From NCBI GenBank assembly GCA_025094145.1, contig JALLLS010000002.1, positions 682,001-746,000 on the forward strand: DNA of 64,000 nt. The letters run 5' to 3'. Positions 45,368 through 57,687 of the stretch are shown one piece after another. The notes below the pieces were generated by a model. That model was given only the letters and a program-made list of their open reading frames with translations, ran no database searches and had not been told where the DNA came from. Each line of letters begins with the position of its first letter. Within the stretch, counting starts at the first letter, position 1. Both the position numbers and the translations under genes were made by a program. The DNA comes from Spinellus fusiger. Its lineage: Eukaryota > Mucoromycota > Mucoromycetes > Mucorales > Phycomycetaceae.

Positions 45368-48300
45368 ATGGAAAGCGACGAGCATTATTCTCATAGAGCA
45401 CACCTGATGAACTTGATTCGTTCGTCTCGGTCATGGCGTCATGCTCATGCTCATGCCGCTGCGTCTGTTTCTTCCTCCTCTTCCTCTTGTGTGTCTATAG
45501 CACAGGATACAGTAGAGACTAGCCAAGACAGTCCAGAATCCTCTCTTATAGATCCCAGTCGACTTGTTTTACGTGTTGCAGTGACAAAAGGCTATCGGGT
45601 GTGCCGCCAGGAAGAAGTAAGTGCATTTCTGGCTGGCAGAGAAAAAGATGAAAATACCCAAAAAGGAAAAAAGGGAGTGAATGGGTGCTTTATGGGGAAT
45701 GAGAGTAAAAGCAGAGCCAACACTCTATAAGCATAATGTCCGTGCATATTTCTATAGTAATAACTATAGTATAAATGGTGAACGAGGGGAGGTGTATCTC
45801 TAGTAAAAGAAAATAATACATCTACTCTCCCTTTTATTTCTGATTATTATTGTCTATTATTGCTTATCATAGCAAGTACATTCTCTTACTTCCTTCTTTA
45901 GGGATCCTCTGCTGCACTGGATTCTTATGCTATTGTAAGCTGTGCAGGCCAAAGACACCAAACCCATATAGTCAAGAATACCACCGATCCAGAATGGTCT
46001 ACTACTTTTGATCTGCCATTAATACACGAGAATTTCAGCAAGAAACAGCAACAGTTGCTATGGAAACATGGCCTTGTTGTGACTTTGTGTGCTAAAGAAC
46101 ACTTCAGATCCACGTATTTGGGACAAGTACAATTGCCTGTGGATCATTTATTTGATAAGGAAGACCCTCTTGCCTTTTCAGCCACTGAGAATCAAGTAAA
46201 TAGGGTGTCTACTTAATCTACTCACCCTTTTCTCCTTCTTCTTTGCATTAGGTCCGATGGTATCCACTCCAGGCCACTCCACAGAAACGCCATACCTTCT
46301 CATTACGCCATACCTTCTCATTACGCCATAAAAAGGCACTCTTGGCTAAAGAAGGAGATGCTACCGAGGCACTTTTAGGGCTTAAGATTGGATTGGTAGT
46401 ATTAGATGCGCATACACCTCCCACAGATGAACAATGGAAGCAACTTTGGGACTTGTTCTTGGCCTTAAATCCCCTTTCACCCCACTCCCTCCCTCCACTC
46501 AGTGGAGATTTACAGGACAGTGTTATAGACAAGGCACTAGAGACTCCCAAGATGCAGTCTTCCCGGTCCTCGTTGAATGAAGATCCACAAAAAGATCTTC
46601 ATACCGTCCAATTCCATAATTCAACCGTGGGAGTAGTCTTTCTCGACATTATGCATGCTAACAACCTACCCCCTATTAAGAATGGTAGGACTTTTTACTA
46701 TTTTCCGAATAACCTTACTCACACTTGCACTCATAACACAGTGACACATACTCGGTTTGATATGGATCCTTTCGTCATTGTTACCTATGGAACCTCCACA
46801 TTCCGCACTCAGGCCATGCGTCACTCACTGGATCCTGTGTGGAACGAGAAGCTGTTCTTCCATGTACGCCAGCATGAAGAGAATTACCGCTTGAAGTTTG
46901 CTATTTATGACAAGGACAGATTCTCCACCAATGATTACATTGCATTCCAAGAAATACCTATTAGTGATCTTCTACAAAAGAAATCATTCAACGAGAAGGA
47001 GCCAGTGGATGCCAATATGCAGGAACACACATTCTCTCTTGTTTTGGCCAATGCAGAAGAGTGGAAAGACGTGCATTCTACATTGACGGTTCGAGTCAAG
47101 TTTATGCCTTATTCTGAATTAAGAAGGACTTTTTGGCTTACTTTGGCCAATGCCCATGATGTGGATGGGAATAAGAAAATGAGTAAACTAGAAGTCTCTA
47201 CTATGCTGGAGAGTCTTGGTTCTACTCTCTCAGACACTACGCTCAATAGTCTATGGGCACTTCATAACAAAGATCCCGAGAAAGAGTCCGATGAATTGAC
47301 AATGGATGAGATTGTAGATAGTCTGGAGGCATTTATGGTGACGAGAGACAATGCCCATTCTTCCATAAAGAAGGGATACACGCACTCTTCTTCTTTAGAA
47401 GATGGGTATGAGTACACTGGCTGTGAGGATCCCTCTTCTGAAGATGAGGAGCCTATCCAAGAATCCATGGGTGTGCAATACAGCAATGCACCCGTGTCTT
47501 GTTCTCATGAACCCACATTACAGCCCTTTGATGAGAAAATCATCCGACTGGCGAAATGTCCTATTTGTCACCGTCCTGATATATCCAATCATCAACAGAT
47601 GGATATTCTCACTCATGTGGCTATTTGTGCCTCCAATGACTGGACAACGATGGACCGATTTATTATGGGTGACTTTGTAACAGAAGCCTATGCTCAGCAG
47701 AGATGGTTTGTAAAGTTAGCCAGCAAGGTGGGCTATGGAGAGTACTCTTTGGATTCAGTAAGTAATCACTTTATGAATAGAATTAGAAAATAGGGTTAGA
47801 ATCCAAATCCAAATCCAAATCTAAATCCAAATAGAACAATGCCAATATCATTGTCCAAGACAGATCTACCGGACAACTCACTGATGAACGTATGAGTGTC
47901 TACGTTAGAGTAGGCATGCGTCTTATCTACAAAGGCATGAAGACGCGTGTACAGTCAAAAACAGGTAAACAAAAAAGAAAAAGAATCCTCTGTCTCATGG
48001 TATCTCTATAGCTCAGCGTATTATGAAATCCATGTCTATCAAACAAGGAGTACGCTATAATTCACCTGCTTCTGTGAGTGAGATTGAGCCCTTTATCAAA
48101 TTCCATGGCCTTGATCTATCAGAAATGCTGGATCCTCTCTCTAGTTTCAAATCCTTCAATGAGTTCTTTTATCGAAAATTAAAACCAGATGCACGATTGC
48201 CCGATGCTCCTCAAGATCCTTCAGTGATTGTGAGTGCAGCTGATTGTCGCATGATGGCCTTTAGTACTGTTGACAGTGCCACTCGATTATGGATCAAGGG

Positions 48301-48996
48301 TCTCGAGTTTAGTCTTGACAAGCTTCTGAACAGTGCTGAGATGGGAGAGTGGTTTGAAGGAGGAGCGCTTGCTATCTTTAGACTTGCACCACAGGATTAC
48401 CACAGGTAGGAAGAGTTGGCTGACTTGCATAGAACTCAACTATTCATCCCATGTCTATTTAGATACCATTCTCCTATTGATGGTGTTATTACCGATATAC
48501 AATATGTCCAAGGGCAGTACTACACAGTCAATCCTATGGCCATTCGTACCACGTAAGTTGTTATTATAACAGTGTGGTAGTATACTACCTAACACAACAA
48601 CAACAACAACAAATACCTTTTTTTTTACAGTTTAGATGTGTACGGGGAAAATGTACGCTGTATTGTGTCTATACAGAGTGAGGAGTTTGGTAGAGTAGCT
48701 ATTGTTTGTATTGGTGCAATGATGGTAGGCTCTATCCTTCTCACTGCCAGTGTCAATCAATCCCTGGCCAAGGGAGATGAGTTGGGATACTTTGCCTTTG
48801 GTGGAAGTACAATTGTTGTACTATGGGAGAAGGACACTGTTGTGTTTGATGATGATTTACTAGAGAATGCTGAGAAACCCTTGGAGACCTTGGTAAGCTT
48901 GTCACAAGAGCACTCGGAAAAGTATCCTTATGCTCATCCATCTCTTTTTATCTATTCTAGGTTCGTGTAGGAAATCACATTGGACGACGTGCATAA
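45368..48996 (+). CDS. PSD2: PSD2-type phosphatidylserine decarboxylase with C2 domains
   Basis: Nine exons, 45368-45616, 45902-46195, 46252-46684, 46742-47757, 47835-47964, 48012-48405, 48463-48552, 48631-48892 and 48961-48996, encode 967 aa. The enzyme makes phosphatidylethanolamine from phosphatidylserine. Order: Ser-rich N-terminus; first C2-like domain ([14 protein letters not shown]...[12 protein letters not shown]); second C2 domain ([20 protein letters not shown]...[11 protein letters not shown]); an EF-hand-like loop ([12 protein letters not shown]); a Cys-rich CPICH motif; then the decarboxylase domain ([24 protein letters not shown]). The self-cleaving, pyruvoyl-forming site is FGGST with Ser928, close to the C-terminus as usual. 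The C2 plus EF-hand layout is that of fungal class II Psd2 (Golgi/endosome). The 57-nt intron 46685-46741 has no in-frame stop. Confidence 0.93.
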
Positions 48997-49080
48997 ATCA
49001 ATGCAAGAAAATAAAGAGGGCCCTATCCATACAGTATTGATAATGTTGAGATGATAAGAAAATGCTGAACATAGGGGTTC

Positions 49081-49114
<34 letters not shown>

Positions 49115-49941
49115 AATAATAAATGAGATACTACAGGTTACTACTAGACATTATAATATCTTTTGTATGATAAAATTCATCAAGACACATTATATCACTT
49201 CTTAGATAGTGTCATTACTGACTTCTTGTGTCCAAAGGCATTTTGGTTAGTTAACGTACGATTCACTCTGTTCTTTTGTATTCAACTTGTTATTCTTTTA
49301 TACTTCTATTCTACTCTAATGATGACTACAAATAGAAGAGATTAGAAGAGATAACTACCCAAAGGCACACATTCTAATACAGGATGCTGCACCTTTATAC
49401 TATCTTTAAAATATCTACTTAATACATTCAAATATGCCTCGGTTTATCATAGATGCTTCATCCCAGACCATTGATTGTGCAGCTGTTTATTTAGTTATAC
49501 AAATTGCTAACTTCTAACTTTTCGTTATATATTTATATCTATATATTTATATGGGATATTATAATGTGATATACTATATTGTATTAGATAGCTCCAGATG
49601 TCTCTTACTATAAACATCAGCTGTAGGTGATAAACTTCTCTGTATAGGAAATCTATAAGAGAAAGAAATAGGTTTGATTTGGGGATCCGATAGAACTTGT
49701 TAATGTGATAAGTGCTTATCTCTTATTACCTATCAGTGCTTATAGCTACCAATAATGGCTGAGAAGGTCTGGTTCTATTGTTTATTTTCTGTCTATTAAT
49801 GATGGATGTTATCACTTGATATAATCATTTATTATGATTTATATTCACCAAGTGAAATACTTAATATTACTTATCACCACTTATCACCACTTATTATCTT
49901 TCCTTTCTTCTTCTTCTTTCCTTTTCTTTCTTCCTCTTTCC
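48997..49941. other. Intergenic spacer
   Basis: Contains a (TTA)n run at about 49081-49115 that becomes (TAA)n, giving a small inverted repeat. No gene recognised. The last ~100 bp are the CASTOR-like promoter. Confidence 0.5.
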
Positions 49942-51330
49942 ATGATCAGTGTTTTACCTTGCAAAGTCAAATTACTCCATTTTCCTCGTTCTCTGTTGGT
50001 ACATGCCACTCATGCCATTGTTAAAACCTGCTTTCTAAATGAGTCCACCAAGTAAGCCACACCCACCTCTCCTTTATTAAACATATAAGCCCAGACCACT
50101 TTTTTTCTTTTACAGAGAATGCCTATGAAGTGTCTATTGTGGCTGATAAGGACACCATTGACCAGTATTTCTTACCTGCTTTATCAGCTACCCACTGCCA
50201 GTCCATAGACACTTCTACAGAGACCTACCGTGTTTTGCAAGTGGATGGAGAAGGAGGACAGGGTAGGTCTACTCAATTCTCTCTCTCTCTATATATATAT
50301 ATCTATATATATATAAAGAGAAGAAAAAGCAGTAATGAATGGTTTCCGAGCATACAAACACACTCCTATTTATTATTAAATAAAACAAAAACAAAAAGAT
50401 TCAAGTGGAAAGCGCATCAATGATCTGTCCAGTCCTCTTGCTCAGAATAAGTTTTCTATCTTTTACATGTCCACGTAAGACACTAGACAAAGAAAAGAAA
50501 AAAGAAAAAAAAAGAAAAAAGAATCTAATAGCCATTCTACTATAGTTACCAGACGGATTTTGTACTGGTAAATCTCTCTCTGCTGATATTTTGATCCACT
50601 TGAAACTCATTTAAAACAAAAACACAAAAACACAACAGATCAAAGAACGTCACTTGCACTGTGCTCTTCAGGTACTGCAGGACCATGGATTTGAAGTGGA
50701 AGAAGGGCCAGATGCACCTCTCTTCTCCCCTACACCACCACCTTTAGCTGCTGCTACGACTCCTCCTTCTTCTCCCTGTAATGCGTTCGAGAGTTATGTC
50801 TTGGAAGATGAATTGCGGTGTGTGGGTCTGAATCCTCACATGCGATCTCACTACACCACAACACTTTTAAAGATGATCTGCTATCCTGAGATGATGCCAG
50901 GCACCAAGTAGGTTAAGGGGGTGGGGTCCATAGGACACGGCTAATGGATAGACACAAGCAGACTCGGTTCTTTTCCTATACAGCCAGTAGTGATGGAATT
51001 TCACTGGTAGCCGACCGACATGTACTGGATCTGTTTGATGAAGAACAGATATTCCAGGATGAAGACACACAGTCTTATCTGCGTGTGATTCAAGTGAATT
51101 TAGCAGATGCTGGTCTTGATAGATGTGGAATTGTACGGTCTATCTCTCATCCATTAGCAACAGAGGCCCATATTAATTTAATGTATTTGAGTACTTTTAA
51201 GAGTGCTAATATACTTGTAAGTGATAGTTTAGGATGTCTTGTATTTATAAGGAGATACTTCTAGGTATATGCAGATCAATGGCAGAGAGCCCAGGATATT
51301 CTGTCCCTTGGATTCTCAAAAGGACATTGA
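49942..51330 (+). CDS. CASTOR-like ACT-domain protein (arginine-sensor family)
   Basis: Seven exons, 49942-50051, 50090-50262, 50399-50474, 50546-50567, 50639-50907, 50988-51216 and 51265-51330, encode 314 aa (human CASTOR1 is about 330). Tandem ACT domains: FPRSLLVHATHAIVK, then DHFFSFTENAYEVSIVAD, then SPLAQNKFSIFYMSTYQTDF form the first half. GISLVADRHVLDLF, then DRCGIVRSISHPLA and INLMYLSTFKSANILV form the second. The STYQTDFVL motif is the same as in animal CASTOR1, a cytosolic arginine sensor that acts on GATOR2 upstream of TORC1; arginine binding here is inference only. Intron 1 is 38 nt and exon 4 only 22 nt. A Pro/Thr-rich linker (PTPPPLAAATTPP) separates the halves. The gene is convergent with the A20/AN1 gene. 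Confidence 0.82.
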
Positions 51331-51623
51331 TGACTTGAGGATTCTAGACTCCATTGCTATAGAACCATAAGTAAAAGAGAGAGAAGACTTCTTTTTCAGA
51401 TAAAAAACATTGCTTTATTTTACTATCAAAACTAAAGAGTACGGTTGTGTATCAGCAAAAGGAACACAGTAAAAAGGGGACTTGGGAGGTGTCTGAAGGC
51501 AGTAGAAAACAAGGGAGGCCATAAGAAAAAGAGGGATCCAATGGAAGCCAAAGACATGAGGTTCGAGAGATACCCATTAGACATGGTTTGCTCTTTTCTG
51601 TTCTATAGATATAAAGGATAGCC

Positions 51624-52454
51624 TTAAAGACTATCAATTCTTTGGAAAGAACGACCTCCTTTGGGTCTCTCGTGTAATTTAGGATTGTTTTTGGCAAGGA
51701 TATCTACCAACATATTATTCATACTGAAGCCACACCATCACTTACTCTTATCCAATTGAGCAAAGTCAATCTCACAGTCATGACGGTCAGGATAGCGGTG
51801 GGCATCACAGAATACATAATCACACCGACACTTATTCGTAGCTTGTTTTGCCAGAGGAATCTAAGAAGCATCTCAGTACAGTCTTGTCTTGCACTGTTCC
51901 TACTTTTAATCTGCATCGGAAACATCTGCCTTTATTCTTTTGTAATGGGTGTTCATTGGTTTGGGTGAGTAAAGGATCATTTAAGGCGTGGGGTGAAGTG
52001 GTAGTAACAGTGGTAGTAACAGTGGTAGTGGTGGTAGTGGTGGTGGTGGTAGTAGATGTCTTTTGTGGTTCTTGTGGTTCTTGTGGTTCTTGTAATCCTT
52101 GTAATCCTTGTACTTCCTGTGATTCTTGTTCTTGTGATTCTTGTTCTTTTGGTGGTGGTGAGGACGCCCGAGGATGCTTCCGTGACGGTACAAGAGATAA
52201 GGCTTCAGGAAGAACAGTATGAGATAAATGAGGCGTCTCTACGTGTGGCTCTGCTGTGGTATCCAAGGAGACAAACAACATCATGAGTCCTTATTAAGCT
52301 GTGACACCCATGTGACACCCCACTGCTTACTCTGGTTGCTAGGTTTATGAGTGTTGAAGCATTTCGAACACATATTGTTGTAGATCTCATTGCCATAAAA
52401 CCCACATCCTGCTGTGCAGGGAAGGGGAGTCTTGGGACTGCGGTTATTTTCCAT
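51624..52454 (-). CDS. A20/AN1 zinc-finger stress-associated-type protein
   Basis: Minus-strand exons 52331-52454, 51904-52289, 51746-51860 and 51624-51703 encode 234 aa. An A20 finger has C13, C17, C29 and C32 (PCTAGCGFYGNE...MCSKC). The AN1 finger has C164, C167, C181, C183, C188, H191, H197 and C199 (CFRCRLK...CRCDYVFCDAHRYPDRHDC). The order A20 then AN1 is that of ZFAND5/6 and plant SAP proteins, which bind ubiquitin and act in stress or proteasome regulation. The linker is low complexity: Glu-Gln and Gln-Glu-Pro repeats, then a polyThr run. All three introns are 41-43 nt. The start is the first ATG before the A20 finger. It lies 285 bp downstream of the squalene synthase stop on the same strand. 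Confidence 0.9.
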
Positions 52455-52739
52455 AGGGGAATCCAAAGAGTATAAAGAGAGAAAGAGAAAGGAGGAAGTC
52501 CAAGCGAATCAAAGGATGCTTGAACATGGAAGATTCAACGTCACCCTTGACAAGATAGGCTTTTCAAAGTCCTGCCAGGGTCTTTCATCTTTTCCTTGCT
52601 CTTTACAGTAGAGTGATAATAAATAACACTAATAATATCAACAACAGAGTTATTGTGGAGTAGTGATAGGTGACGTTATGTTTATTATTATTATATGACC
52701 AAAAGGATGGAATGCATAAATAGAGTGATGCCACAAGAA

Positions 52740-54232
52740 TTAAGTATTTTTGTAAATCTGGAAAAGTACAGCAGCCAAAAGACACACAGCCACGGGAAGC
52801 ACATAGGAGCCTGAAGAGGAGGAAGAGGAGGAGGAGGAGGAGGAAAGGGCAGTTGGGGATTCTTTCACATGAGTGACAATCCATTGCTCCATCTAGAATA
52901 AAGAGAATATAAGTACAAGAAGAACTTGCTGTGTTCTTACCTTGCCAATGGCCATGGAAATGCCCAAGAAATTGGGATCTTTAGGATCATTCTTTTGTGA
53001 GATGACTTGTGTATACTGTCTAAAGATGCGAATCACGCTGTGTATATCAGTGCAGTCTAGAATGAGTCTTATTGCTTCTCCTTTGCGAATCTTGATGTTC
53101 TTGTGGTAGATATCAAGGTTATTGAACACCAGAGCGAGAGTTGCAATTGCCATCACTTGGGGAATAGCAGCAAAATTAAATACTGATGGACTCCTTAGAT
53201 TAGACAGATAGCTTAATACACTGGGCATTGTGTCGAGTACATTCAGCACCATGGAAGAAAGACATGTGTATGCCTAACAACCCGTCAGTCTCCTTTGTAT
53301 GCCGTGATAGGCTACCTTTTCCTTGTTCTCAGGCAGAATCAGATCTTCAAAACGATCTACATACTTGCCCCAAATCTCTTTTGGCCAGAACTGACGCTTC
53401 TCATCCAGGTCCTCGCGATAGTCTCTGATAATATTGGTCTTTTGCAGAAACAGGCCCATGTCATTGGCCTCCTTTTTGTTCATGGCGACAGGCGCATCCT
53501 CAAGCCCAGACTCCACAAACAGCTCTGATAATCCATGCCCTACCAGTCCAGCTACATAGTAACAGTAGAGATCAAAATCTGCAATGGTAGCTACCGATGT
53601 ATTCTCGCGGTGTTCTCCCAGTGCATAATCTGCCATGCCATGCCCCATTTTGTGTGTAATATCAGCAATCACCCGCTGGAATCCTGGCTTGAGGCGCAGA
53701 AACTCTTGAATAACACAGTCGAATTCAACAAGAAGGTGGCGGTCCTTTTCATTGGGTCCATCTATCTTGTGTAAGAAAACAAGGGTAATGTCCTGTCTAC
53801 TTACTTTCATGAAATGTCCATCCCTTTTGGAAGATGATTTTATCAAAAGAACGTAAAAGATCTACTTTTCTCTCCACAGGCAGCGACATATCGTCCTCAA
53901 TCGTGTCCAAGCCTCTCAGCACCAGATAAAACAGACACACCTGCTTTGTTAGTCGCTTCTCAACACTCTATGCCACCTACAGCATCTCTTAGTGCGTCGT
54001 CCAACTCTTGGATCACGGCAGCAAAACTTCTTGATGTCTTGTTTGATGAATAGATGAACATGAGCCACTGTCTTACCTTGTTCAAAAAGTGATAACATCG
54101 TTCTTTGGAAGGATCCATAGCTATTGTATTTTCATGCCTGGTTCTATTGGTGGACTTTTTAGCAAATGTGTAAGTCAACAGAGCAGAGAGCTCATTAGGG
54201 TGAGCTATAGAATTTAAGTAAGCACTCGCCAT
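52740..54232 (-). CDS. ERG9: Squalene synthase (farnesyl-diphosphate farnesyltransferase)
   Basis: Minus-strand exons 54077-54232, 53981-54037, 53805-53940, 53316-53761, 52941-53273 and 52740-52892 encode 426 aa, the usual family length. It condenses two farnesyl diphosphates to squalene, the first committed step of sterol synthesis, on the ER. Asp-rich motif 1 is DTIEDD (83-88) and motif 2 is DYRED (230-234, within QKTNIIRDYREDLDEKRQFWP). The blocks MGHGMADYAL and YCYYVAGLVGHGLSELF are also canonical. The C-terminus has a polySer stretch then a single membrane anchor (LPVAVCLLAVLFQIY). All five introns are 39-48 nt. The downstream A20/AN1 gene runs in the same direction. Confidence 0.96.
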
Positions 54233-56390
54233 AACAATAAATAAAACAAGACTAAGGCAATGCCTTTTATAATTCGTGTACCCAATTGTAAACTCCGATG
54301 TTATAGGCGCTGTAGAGAGGCTCACTCTGATCTAGCAAAGTAACCTATAACCATTTGTCATCGTTGACTGCTATTTATTTTCCTTTTCTCCCATCAGAGG
54401 AAGAGGAAAAAAAAAAGGGGGGGGGGAGGGAGGACAAGGGAAAAAAAGGCTCTTCACTGGAAATAACATTGAATAGTGTAGCCAATGCATGTACATGTGC
54501 TATTATTATTATTATGATGTATTTATTATTTATTATTTATTATTTATTATTTAGGGTTTTTTTTTTTTTACTTTTACTTTTACTTTTTTTTTACTTTTTT
54601 ATCTTTTTATTATTATTCTTATTCTTATTATTCTTATTATTCTTATTCTTATTCTTATTAGTATTCTTCTTCTTATTAGTATTAGTATTCTTCTTATTCT
54701 TATTATTACTCCCAATACTCTATGGTTACCTTTTATGTTATTCAGATTGCGACAAGGCATAGTCTTGGAATACAATGATAGAGCCATGGGAAACAACAAG
54801 CAAGAGATCGATGATAATTCATTAGTAGTGTCTACCAATCCTATGGAATAAGATTAAGGTCACACCTGTCCCTCCTTGCTCCTTATTCATAAAGCCAAGC
54901 ACTCTATTTTTACAGGGCGGGTCTACATTCAAAGACCACAGATGAATCAGTACTAATGTTATTATTAGTATAAGTATATTATTGTTATTATTATTATTAG
55001 CATTCTCATTTCTATTGTTATCAGCGTCCCCATGGTTACTATTATTGGAGATGAAGAAGAACGGTGTCCCTGTATTGGAAGAAATTAGCATTGTAAATTA
55101 ATTAGCCTATCTTGGAAAATAAATAGATAGTAGTGCTTAAAGCCCAGTGTGTAATCTAGGTCATGACACTCTCTTTGCCATGTTTTATGTTTTGGCCACT
55201 TGAACCCTAATCTTAGTCATACTATTAATATCCTGAATAGAGTTATTTATTATATTACTCTTAATATTATAAACATTGTTACAATTGTTATAATTGTTAT
55301 TGTTATTGTTATTGTTATCACATTGTAAATCCTTCATTGAATGACGTATTTGTGACTGAGTAGTTCTTATCAATGAGTGATATGGCTTAGCAAAGAAGAA
55401 AAAGAGTCTCAACAGATAACAATAAACGCCTCAAGGAACATTTGCACTCGAGAGGCGACCCACCCATCCAGTGGTTTAGATAATTGAGTATGCAGAAAAA
55501 GGAACCTAGAAATACTGACAAATGCCTAATATAAAGACAGTTGGCCTAGCTGCCACGCGATACATCCCATTCATCGATGTTATGCAGTCACACAATACTA
55601 CCTATAAATCACTCTAGAGCACACTCCAATGAACTTTTGAATTAGCTTGTGTATTCTACTATAGTTCAATCAGATCGCATGCAATTATTTATATATTAAC
55701 TGAATATAAGCTAATCATTTTTAATACTTTTTCTGTTCAGAGAGTGAGGCATTGTTCAATGTATGTGACTGCATGTGTTCAAATACTAATTTTATGGGAC
55801 GGCCATTCGCTTGAGTAAAGAATTGGTAGATGTACTTCATAAATCTTACTAAAAAAATAAAAAAATAAAAAATTCATAAATCTTACTACATTCGAAAGAA
55901 CTTCTGTGAGTTACAATCTTCTAACCAGTTTTTTATATCGATTGTCCATGCGATTGTCCATGCGATTGGACTGTTTATTGTTATTGTTATTATTGTTATT
56001 ATTGTTATTATTGTTATTATTGTTATTATTGTTATTATTGTTATTATTGTTATTATTGTTATTATTGTTATTATTGTTATTATTGTTATTATTGTATTGT
56101 TATTATTGTTATTATTGTTATTATTGTTATTATTGTTATCACTATTATTATTTCTCTGTAGAGACAGTCACTGGTATTTCTACACCAAAAATAGAAAGCA
56201 GAGAAATAATAACAAAAAACTCCATTACTTACAAATAAGAATTACTTTTTTTAATAGATCGACTTTTTTTTTGTATTTTTTATTGACTAAGCCGACACGC
56301 TATGACGTGCGGCACTTGAAAAATAATAATGGTCACGTGGACCAAGCAAAAGGAAAGGAAGAAAGAAACTAGCTAAAATGAATACTACAT
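54233..56390. other. Intergenic region dominated by simple repeats
   Basis: Contains an A-then-G homopolymer junction at about 54407-54425 and a TTATT/TTCTTATTA-type array at about 54500-54710. A further AT-rich trinucleotide-like stretch lies at 54960-55010, and the 9-bp array at 55973-56140 is listed separately. No gene recognised. The first ~150 bp should hold the squalene synthase promoter. Confidence 0.6.
55973..56140. repeat. (TTATTATTG)n minisatellite
   Basis: About 18 units of a 9-bp motif with one interruption near 56092. It creates a long artefactual Leu-rich frame. Confidence 0.9.
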
Positions 56391-56394
56391 AAGA

Positions 56395-56527
56395 AAGAAA
56401 GAAAGAAAGAAAAAAAACACTTCAAACGACCATGGACTGCAAAGCCACCACCGAAGAAGAGACTTTACTCGCCACAACACCAGGAAGAAAAGGAGCAGAG
56501 TCAAAGATAAAAGCCCAGTGGGCACTT
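56395..56527 (-). mobile_element. LINE 3' tail copy, inverted
   Basis: The reverse complement matches about 23196-23325 (GACTCTGCTCCTTTTCTTCC, then TGGTGGCTTTGCAGTCCATG, then the TTTC run) with few differences. Only the last part of the element is present. Confidence 0.85.
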
Positions 56528-56666
56528 AATAGATCGACTTATAAATAATGGAGCGCCAACAAGTCTTTCTGTGCTGTGACGTCAAAAATAATAGAATAGC
56601 AAGGACAGCCAGTGTGACTGGTTTTGACAAGAAAAGAGAATCCTCAGAGACCTCGTTCTCTTTATT

Positions 56667-57687
56667 ATGGATCGCAAACGTGTCAATGGCCCTGAGCTGA
56701 GTGTTCATCCCATCTTTAAAAAAGAGACAGAGTCCGTGCCCCTGATTCACAACAGCAAAAGAAAAGACCAAAGAGGATTGGATGACATTCGACCCATGTG
56801 TAAGTAAGAGTGCACTTACTCTACCCATTCACTCTTCTGCACAGACCTTCGAACAGGCCTGGTAACTCAAGCCAATGGATCTGCCTATATCGAAGTTGGA
56901 AATACAAAGGCTGTGTGTGCAGTGTAAGTCACAGTCCACTGTGCTATTGAGAATATTGAGTCTGCTGTGTAGTTATGGTCCTCGCCAGCTGAAGAAGTCA
57001 GGGTTTTCAAGAAACGGCACTCTCAACTGTGAATTCAAGTTCTCTACTTTCTCGTGTACAAAAAAGAGAAACCACATGCGAGTAAGCTACGAATAGCGTT
57101 TATAGACCATAGACACACCTATCTACATACACATACAGGACAAGGAGTTAAATAACAAGAATGCTCTTTAAAGGATCCACAAGAAAAGGAGTTCTCTCAG
57201 ATACTTGTTCAAGCCCTTGCTCCTGCCGTACGCTTAGATCTCTTACCAAAATCATCCATTGATATCTATGTCAATATCCTTGAGAATGACGGAAGCAGCT
57301 CATGTCTTTCTGCAGCCATTATTGCTTCAAGTGTCGCCCTCTCTGATGCGGGAATTGAAATGCTGGATCAAGTAACAGCCTGTTCAGCATTGTTTTCACA
57401 GGGTCAGATTCTTATGGATGGCACTGAAGAAGAGGAGAAACAGACCGACGGCTCTCTTGTTCTTTCGTATATGCCGTCTCTCAATGAAGTGACACATATT
57501 ATACAGTCTGGAAAGTCAGAGAATGCACTTACAACACAGGTAAGACTCTAGAACGAGTGGACAGTAAGACCATCTTATTCAATGCATGGGTTAGGCTGTT
57601 GAGCAGTGCATTGATGGGTGTTCAAAGATCAGCAGCGTCATGTCAACTGCACTATTACAGTCTTTTGATACTCTGGCTGCTGTGTAA
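56667..57687 (+). CDS. MTR3: Exosome core subunit Mtr3/EXOSC6 (RNase PH fold)
   Basis: Five exons, 56667-56799, 56845-56923, 56973-57081, 57174-57539 and 57595-57687, encode 259 aa (human EXOSC6 272). N-terminus MDRKRVNGPEL, then IRPMYLRTGLVTQANGSAYI, TKAVCAVYGPRQ, LAPAVRLDLLPKSSIDIYV and LSAAIIASSVALSDAGIEM. This is the non-catalytic RNase PH-like ring subunit of the RNA exosome, acting in 3'-to-5' RNA processing in nucleus and cytoplasm. The RxNGPE N-terminus favours Mtr3 over Rrp41, Rrp42 or Rrp45. The start is the first ATG in frame, about 140 bp after the LINE tail. Confidence 0.86.

Noticed and set aside
51848..52286. Plus-strand Val/Cys-rich frames (124 and 76 aa)
   Set aside because: They are antisense to the polyThr and Gln-Glu-Pro linker of the A20/AN1 gene.
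54355..54838. Hydrophobic (+) and Arg/Ile-rich (-) frames
   Set aside because: Both read the TTATT/TTCTTATTA simple-repeat stretch on opposite strands.
55906..56372. Leu-rich 110-aa and 91-aa frames
   Set aside because: They arise from the 9-bp minisatellite; no initiation context or conserved sequence.
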